From Tetradesmus obliquus (lineage: Eukaryota; Chlorophyta; Chlorophyceae; Sphaeropleales; Scenedesmaceae), in contig CP126195.1 in the NCBI GenBank assembly GCA_030272155.1, forward strand, positions 558,001 through 622,000: a stretch of 64,000 bases of DNA, given 5' to 3'. The notes below the pieces were generated by a model. The model was given only the letters and a program-made list of their open reading frames with translations, was not told where the DNA came from and searched no databases. Positions 59,425-64,000 of this stretch are shown here, in pieces (positions within the stretch are counted from its first letter, which is position 1; each line of letters begins with the position of its first letter). The translations under genes were made by a program, and so were the position numbers.

Positions 59425-62262
59425 TTAGATGGCTGCGAAGTACTCCTTGCTGCCCTTGGGGTCGGGCTTCATGGTCTTGTCTCCGGGCTTCCAGCCTGCT
59501 GGGCACACCTCGTCGGGGTTGCTCTGCACGTACTGGATGGCCTGCACGCATCGAAACAAAAAGGGGAAAGAAAGGCGGCAGCACGGATACAGCATCAGCA
59601 GCAGGAGGCGACAACAGCATGGCGCACGCAGGCTGGCAGCTGCGCCCATGCACATACATTGCGGCAAGCAAGCAGCCCCAGGATAAAATGTTGCATGCAA
59701 GCAGGCTACATTACTGCTTTGCAGCAAGCAGGAGCTTTTGGGTGGCAGTCAGAATGCGCAGGCCGCATCCACGCCGCATCCATATTCTGCAAATGCAATG
59801 AATTATTGCACAGTATGCACCAGCCATGCATTGAAAAATTCGCTGCCCTTTCATGAATGGCTTGTCACAGCACTGCCGTGTGTCAAAGCAGCGCACCTGC
59901 AGGGTGCGCAGGGTCTCATCAACGCTGCGGCCGAAGGCCAGGTTGTTGATGGTGGCGTGCTGCACCACTCCCTCCTTGTCAATGATGAACAGGCCGCGCA
60001 GTGCGATGCCCTCATCGGTCAGCACACCGTAGGCCTCGCTGATCTCCTTCTTGAGGTCAGCCACCAGGGGGTAGGCCAGGTCACCCAGGCCGCCTGTTAC
60101 GTCAGGCAGAAATAACATGAAAAGTAACAGGTGTATGTTGGTGCGTGTTGTGTGGAAGTTGTATGTGGGTGGGTGGCTGCCAGGGCCTCGCTGATCTCAA
60201 GAAGGAGAAATAACATGAAAAGTAACAGGTGTATGTTAGAGCATGTTGTGGGGACCATATGTGTGTGGGTGGCTGCCAGGGCCTCGCTGATCTCCTTCTT
60301 GAGGTCATCAGGGGGTAGGCCAGGTCACCCAGGCCGCCTGTTACATTGAGCGAAATGACAGGAAATGTAACAGTTATATGTTGCTGCAAGTTGTGTGGGG
60401 ATTGAATGTGAGTGGGTGGCTGCCAGGGCCTCGCTGATTTCCTTCTTGAGGTCAGCCACCAGGGGGTAGGCAAGGTCACCCAGGCCGCCTGTTATGAGGA
60501 ATAGGATTAACAGGAAACGTAATAAGTATATGTTAGTGCTTTTTGTGGAGAATGTATGTGTGTGGGTGGCTGCCAGGGCCTCGCTGATCTCTTTCTTGAG
60601 GTCAGCCACCAGGGGGTAGGCCAGGTCACCCAGGCCGCCTGTTACAGCAGGCAGAAATAACATGAAAAGTAACACGTGTATGTTAGTGTGTGTTGTGGAG
60701 ACTGTATGTGTGTGGGTGGCTGCCAAGGCCTCGCTGATCTCCTTCTTGAGGTCAGCCACCAGGGGGTAGGCCAGGTCACCCAGGCCGCCTGTTACATCAG
60801 AAATAACAGAAGCGTTTTCAGTTTTCGAGTCAGCAACCAAGGGGTAAGACAGAGGTCGTGCAAATCGCCCGTCACAGGAAGATAAGTAACCGAACATTTG
60901 CTGTCAATGATCACTTGCATTTGCTAACAGCAGGTGGCATCGGCCACTTGTGCAGGTGTGGGACACGAGGGTCCAAGATAAGGCCAGCAAGCCAAGCAGC
61001 GGCACACAGGCCAGCTGCTGTTGTCCTGCACCATCCTCACAGCCGGCTTCTGTCAACATGCATTTCCATAAGATCACATCAGTCTGTTGATCTGCCACTC
61101 ACCCTCCTTGCGGTCGGTCTGGATCCAGGCCAGGTGGGTGAACTGGGAGTCCACAGACACGCCCAGCACCTCAGCGCCGATGGACTTGAACTCTGCGTGC
61201 CTGTCGGAGAAGGCGGTGATCTCCGTGGGGCACACGAATGTGAAGTCCAGCGGGTAGAAGAAGAGCACCACGTACTGGCCCTTGTACTTGTCCAGGGACA
61301 CGTCCACAAACTCCTGGTCAAACACTGCAGGGTGGAATGACAGACAGGATGGCGACAGGGAGCGCAGGCAGGTGAGAGGGTGAGAAGGGTGCACTGTGAG
61401 GTGCTTGTCCAGGGACAGCGGAGGGAAAGGAAAGGAGCAGGAGGTGCACTGTGAGGTACTTGTCCAGTGACACGTCCACAAACTCCTGGTTAAACACTGC
61501 AGGGTGGAGCGACGATGGTTTGCAGCGGAGCATGGGAGGACAGCAGAAGAGGCACAGGGGAGGTATGGGGGTGGGATGCAGTAGGAGGGGCGTGGTGGGT
61601 GTAGTGCGGGGTGGAGCAGCGATGGACGTCGCAGGAGAATCTATGCCGCTGCTAGTTGCTGAAAAAACCGCAGGGACACGTTTTCCATGAACTTTCAACA
61701 GTACTGCGCTGTTGATTCCTGCAAGACTCAGCTGCTGGTGCTGGTATTGGCTAGGAGACTGCCTGCCCAAAAGCAGCCACACAACACAGCTGCTGTAGTG
61801 TGGCTACTGCCGCTGCAGTGCCTCATTGGCTGCACGCTGCATCTGTGACAAACAACATGATTAATTCAAGACGTTCGCGACTGCTGCTGCTGCACTTGCA
61901 AGGCTGCTGGCTGCTGAGACACCACATTCCAGACAAGCGATCAAGCAAACTTCTCCCACGGTGCCAAGTGTCAGGGCCAGTCTACCGATGCAATTTCGTC
62001 AACCTATAAATGTTTTATGTCAGCAGGGGTCGTCAATTGCTGCGATCCTCAGTTGTCTGGCACTGGTATTCTCCAGAGCGTTCTCACCTGCGGTTGCCTT
62101 GAAGGCGGGCGCCTTGCTGCCGATCAGGGGTGCAGCTGCGTTCACCACAACTGCGTTACGCCTGGAGGCACGCACCACCTGGCGAGCGGCCACGCGGGCA
62201 GGGGCAGCTGTCTGCCTGGTGGCACGAGCCACGCTCATGTTGCGGGATGCGCAGAGGGCCAT
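59425..62262 (-). CDS. PRX1: Plastid 2-Cys peroxiredoxin A
   Basis: Exons 62088-62262, 61103-61324, 59897-60093 and 59425-59541 join in phase to 236 residues, the usual length for algal plastid 2-Cys peroxiredoxin. It reduces peroxides in the stroma with electrons from thioredoxins or NTRC. The Arg/Ala-rich transit peptide ([20 protein letters not shown]) precedes [15 protein letters not shown]. Peroxidatic Cys90 is in [17 protein letters not shown] and resolving Cys211 in [55 protein letters not shown] and [19 protein letters not shown] are canonical. GGLG plus the terminal KEYFAAI mark the sensitive type that can be over-oxidised. Introns before exons 2 and 3 contain echo arrays. Confidence 0.95.
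60180..60860 (-). repeat. Tandem array of peroxiredoxin A exon 3 5' end
   Basis: Four near-complete copies (about 60283-60345, 60428-60494, 60578-60644, 60728-60794) and two partial ones (near 60182 and 60820) repeat the acceptor plus [20 protein letters not shown]. Three successive intervals are 148-150 bp. The intron part of the unit (CTGCCAGGGCC, TGTGTGTGGGTGG, ACATGAAAAGTAAC) is repeated too, so the whole unit expanded. After EISE the copies switch to ALAATH instead of AYGVLT. Confidence 0.9.
61390..61502 (-). repeat. Echoes of peroxiredoxin A exon 2 5' end
   Basis: The copy at about 61449-61494 reads [18 protein letters not shown] after CTGCAG. The true exon reads [21 protein letters not shown] shorter copy (LDKHLTVH) lies at about 61390-61425. 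Both sit in intron 1. Confidence 0.85.
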
Positions 62263-62549
62263 TGTGACTGGAGATGCGATCGATCAGGTACTGATGATGT
62301 TCAATGGCAGCAGCGTTGGCCGATAAGAGCGACGCGAGCAGTGCAGTGTTTACTGGCCGTAAAACACTACTACTGCGTATGACCGTCGCTTGACTTCAGG
62401 CAAACACGCTCATTCAGTATTTATTACGTTTTAACATGCAATGTAGATACTTGTGACTGCCAATGAGCGTTTGGCGACTGCCAGGCTCCAAAGTTTGACC
62501 AACACAGCAGCCTGTATTTTGAGGGCAGCTGCGACCTCCTGTGGCAGCG

Positions 62550-64000
62550 TCACACTTCGAGCTGCTGCCCTTCCTCGTGCGGCATGTCAACCACCACACA
62601 GCCCTTGCACGCACGAGCCACTAGCACTGCCTGCATCTCTGCAGCAGTCAAGCCGCTGTCTCCCCACAGCTCCACGCGCTGCAGCTGTGCTGCTCGTGCC
62701 AACCCCTCAGCTGCTGCTGGCCCAAGATAGCCACACAGCCCTTGCAGTGCCACGATCTTCAGCTGTGGTAGCTCTGCAGCAGCAGCCAGTAGCTCCTGCA
62801 AGGCCTCCTTGTCCTGCTGCTGCGGCAGCTCCTCACTGCAGCCTGCAGTCCCTTCTGGCTGCTGCTCAGTTGCCCTGCTGCCGAAGCCTCCTGCAAGCCG
62901 CAGCTCCTGCAGGCCTGTGAGCTGCGCCAATGTCACACAAAAGTCGCGCGGTAGGTCACACTTGAGGCCCAGGTAGGTGAGGCCGGACAGCTGCGCCAGG
63001 TGCGGCAGCCCAGCTGCAGGCAGCAGGCCGCCATCGTAGCGCTTCAGCTGCGTCCTTTCCCTGTGGAAGACAAAGCCATCCTCGTCTTGTTCTGCTGCGG
63101 GAAAGTAGTACACGCTGGAGTCGATTGACAGGTGGCGTAGTGGCAACATTGGCCAGTAAGGGCCGTGTGACACCACTTTGTTGCCATCAAGTGCTGCAGC
63201 GCGTAGCCCGCTTGCATGGTCTCCAGCAGGGCAATCTGCCGCACAATAGCGCAGCTGCAGGCTAGTGAGGCAGCCTCCATGTGCTGCATCCATTTCCTGC
63301 AGCTGCTCCTGCGAAAGCCCTGCTGCTCGCTCTATGGCCAGCGTCTGCATCTTTGACAGCTGCAGCAGCTGGGCCATGTCCCGCGGCTGCATAAGCCCCA
63401 ACTGCAGCACCTCCAAGCTTGCAGGAAGCACTGCACGCACGCCATCATTGTCGTCCGATGCCCGAGGCCAGTAGCCGTGGCCCCATGCCTCAAACTCTGG
63501 TTCTCCCATGGCTGCTGCTGGTGCGCGCAACTCTGTAAGGCAGGTGAGGTGCGCCAGGTTGCTCAGGTAGGTTGGCAGCCTGCTCTGCACCAACACATCG
63601 CCCAAGCTCGTGTCTTCGCAGAAGCGTGCTGGCAGTACCACAACCTTCTGCAGTGAAGATGGCAGGTACTGTGCCAAGTCCAAGGTGTACTCTGTGGGTA
63701 GGGCCGCAGCGCTGCCAGAGGCAAAGTAGGTGGTGGTGAGTGCTGTGAGCTGCCTCAGGTGGCGCAGTGCCGGCCACAGCTCCCCAAGCACATGTACATT
63801 GTGATGAAAGCGAGTGCTCCAGTGAAGGGAGAGCTCGCGAAGTTGATTGAGGCCTGCCAGAGCCCGGTGCATGATTGCGAGCTCCTGGATGTCGTAGGTG
63901 TACTGGTGGGTGGTGATGACTGCGTCGTCCGCATCTGAATCTTCGCTGCTCTGCCTGTTTGAGAGAGCCAGGCCATACCAGCCACTCACTGCATCGAAGT
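62550..64000 (-). CDS. Leucine-rich-repeat protein, 5'-partial
   Basis: One open exon runs from the window edge to TGA at 62550-62552 (about 483 residues). Leucine-rich repeats run the full length: LNQLRELSLHW, LRHLRQLTALTT, LAHLTCLTELRA, LPASLEVLQLGL, LSKMQTLAIERAAGLS, CLTSLQLRYC, LRHLSIDSS, LAQLSGLTYLGLKC, LAQLTGLQELRLAGG, LPQLKIVALQGLCGYLG and LQRVELWGDSGLT. Spacing is irregular, as in algal F-box/LRR or adaptor proteins. No F-box or membrane helix is inside the window, so the N-terminal part decides the class. The frame is open before the first visible residues (FDAVSGWYGLALSN), so the start lies outside. It is on the same strand as peroxiredoxin A, 287 bases upstream of that start codon. 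Confidence 0.8.
   Translation of the reverse strand, partial: FDAVSGWYGLALSNRQSSEDSDADDAVITTHQYTYDIQELAIMHRALAGLNQLRELSLHWSTRFHHNVHVLGELWPALRHLRQLTALTTTYFASGSAAALPTEYTLDLAQYLPSSLQKVVVLPARFCEDTSLGDVLVQSRLPTYLSNLAHLTCLTELRAPAAAMGEPEFEAWGHGYWPRASDDNDGVRAVLPASLEVLQLGLMQPRDMAQLLQLSKMQTLAIERAAGLSQEQLQEMDAAHGGCLTSLQLRYCAADCPAGDHASGLRAAALDGNKVVSHGPYWPMLPLRHLSIDSSVYYFPAAEQDEDGFVFHRERTQLKRYDGGLLPAAGLPHLAQLSGLTYLGLKCDLPRDFCVTLAQLTGLQELRLAGGFGSRATEQQPEGTAGCSEELPQQQDKEALQELLAAAAELPQLKIVALQGLCGYLGPAAAEGLARAAQLQRVELWGDSGLTAAEMQAVLVARACKGCVVVDMPHEEGQQLEV

Noticed and set aside
60180..60860. Array of complete duplicated exons making a longer protein
   Set aside because: Each copy stops matching after EISE and lacks a donor, so including it would break the frame.

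Overview
This window is nuclear DNA from a green alga, most likely a chlorophycean. The genes are broken by many short introns with GT(G/A)AG-type donors and TGCAG acceptors. CAG/CTG triplet runs occur everywhere, in coding sequence as poly-Gln/Ala/Ser and in introns. Several proteins are plastid or algal types: a plastid SufA/IscA, a 2-Cys peroxiredoxin that matches my memory of algal PRX1, and a receptor-like TKL kinase with an HGDLKP loop. A position near Sphaeropleales is a guess. Exon models below were built by eye. I joined exons only where splice sites, reading phase and family similarity all agreed, and most models close exactly in phase.

Layout: 92-1626 (+) plastid SufA/IscA, 5' end outside the window. 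5268-15744 (-) a 16-exon, 1249-residue receptor-like kinase with signal peptide, ectodomain, one membrane helix and a kinase domain split by about 545 residues of low complexity. 15.7-20.1 kb has no supportable gene. 20.1-30.5 kb (+) holds a tandem array of four two-exon genes for small secreted, mostly lysine-rich peptides, spaced about 3 kb apart. 33635-35981 (-) is a plastid-type mini-ribonuclease III, divergent from a ZIP metal transporter at 36343-39505 (+). 40995-47969 (+) encodes a 1801-residue Ala/Gln/Ser-rich protein. 50213-52448 (+) is an armadillo-type protein resembling radial spoke RSPH14. 53042-53962 (+) is a YciI-family protein. 55206-58164 (-) and 59425-62262 (-) are two 2-Cys peroxiredoxins in tandem. 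62550-64000 (-) is a leucine-rich-repeat protein cut by the window end.

Two patterns stand out. First, almost every multi-exon gene carries 'exon echoes': tandem arrays of about 90-170 bp units, each repeating one edge of a real exon together with its splice site. They lie in the neighbouring intron or just beyond the stop codon. They occur in SufA, the kinase (at four or more boundaries), mini-RNase III, ZIP (three boundaries), the ARM gene, YciI and both peroxiredoxins, but I did not see them in the peptide family. Second, the peptide family looks lineage-specific. A conserved signal peptide is followed by a variable Ser/Ala-rich spacer, then in three copies by a cationic, helix-like tail finished by a tiny second exon. 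The intron acceptor lies just after a CTG repeat. Antimicrobial or signalling peptides are possible roles, but that is inference.
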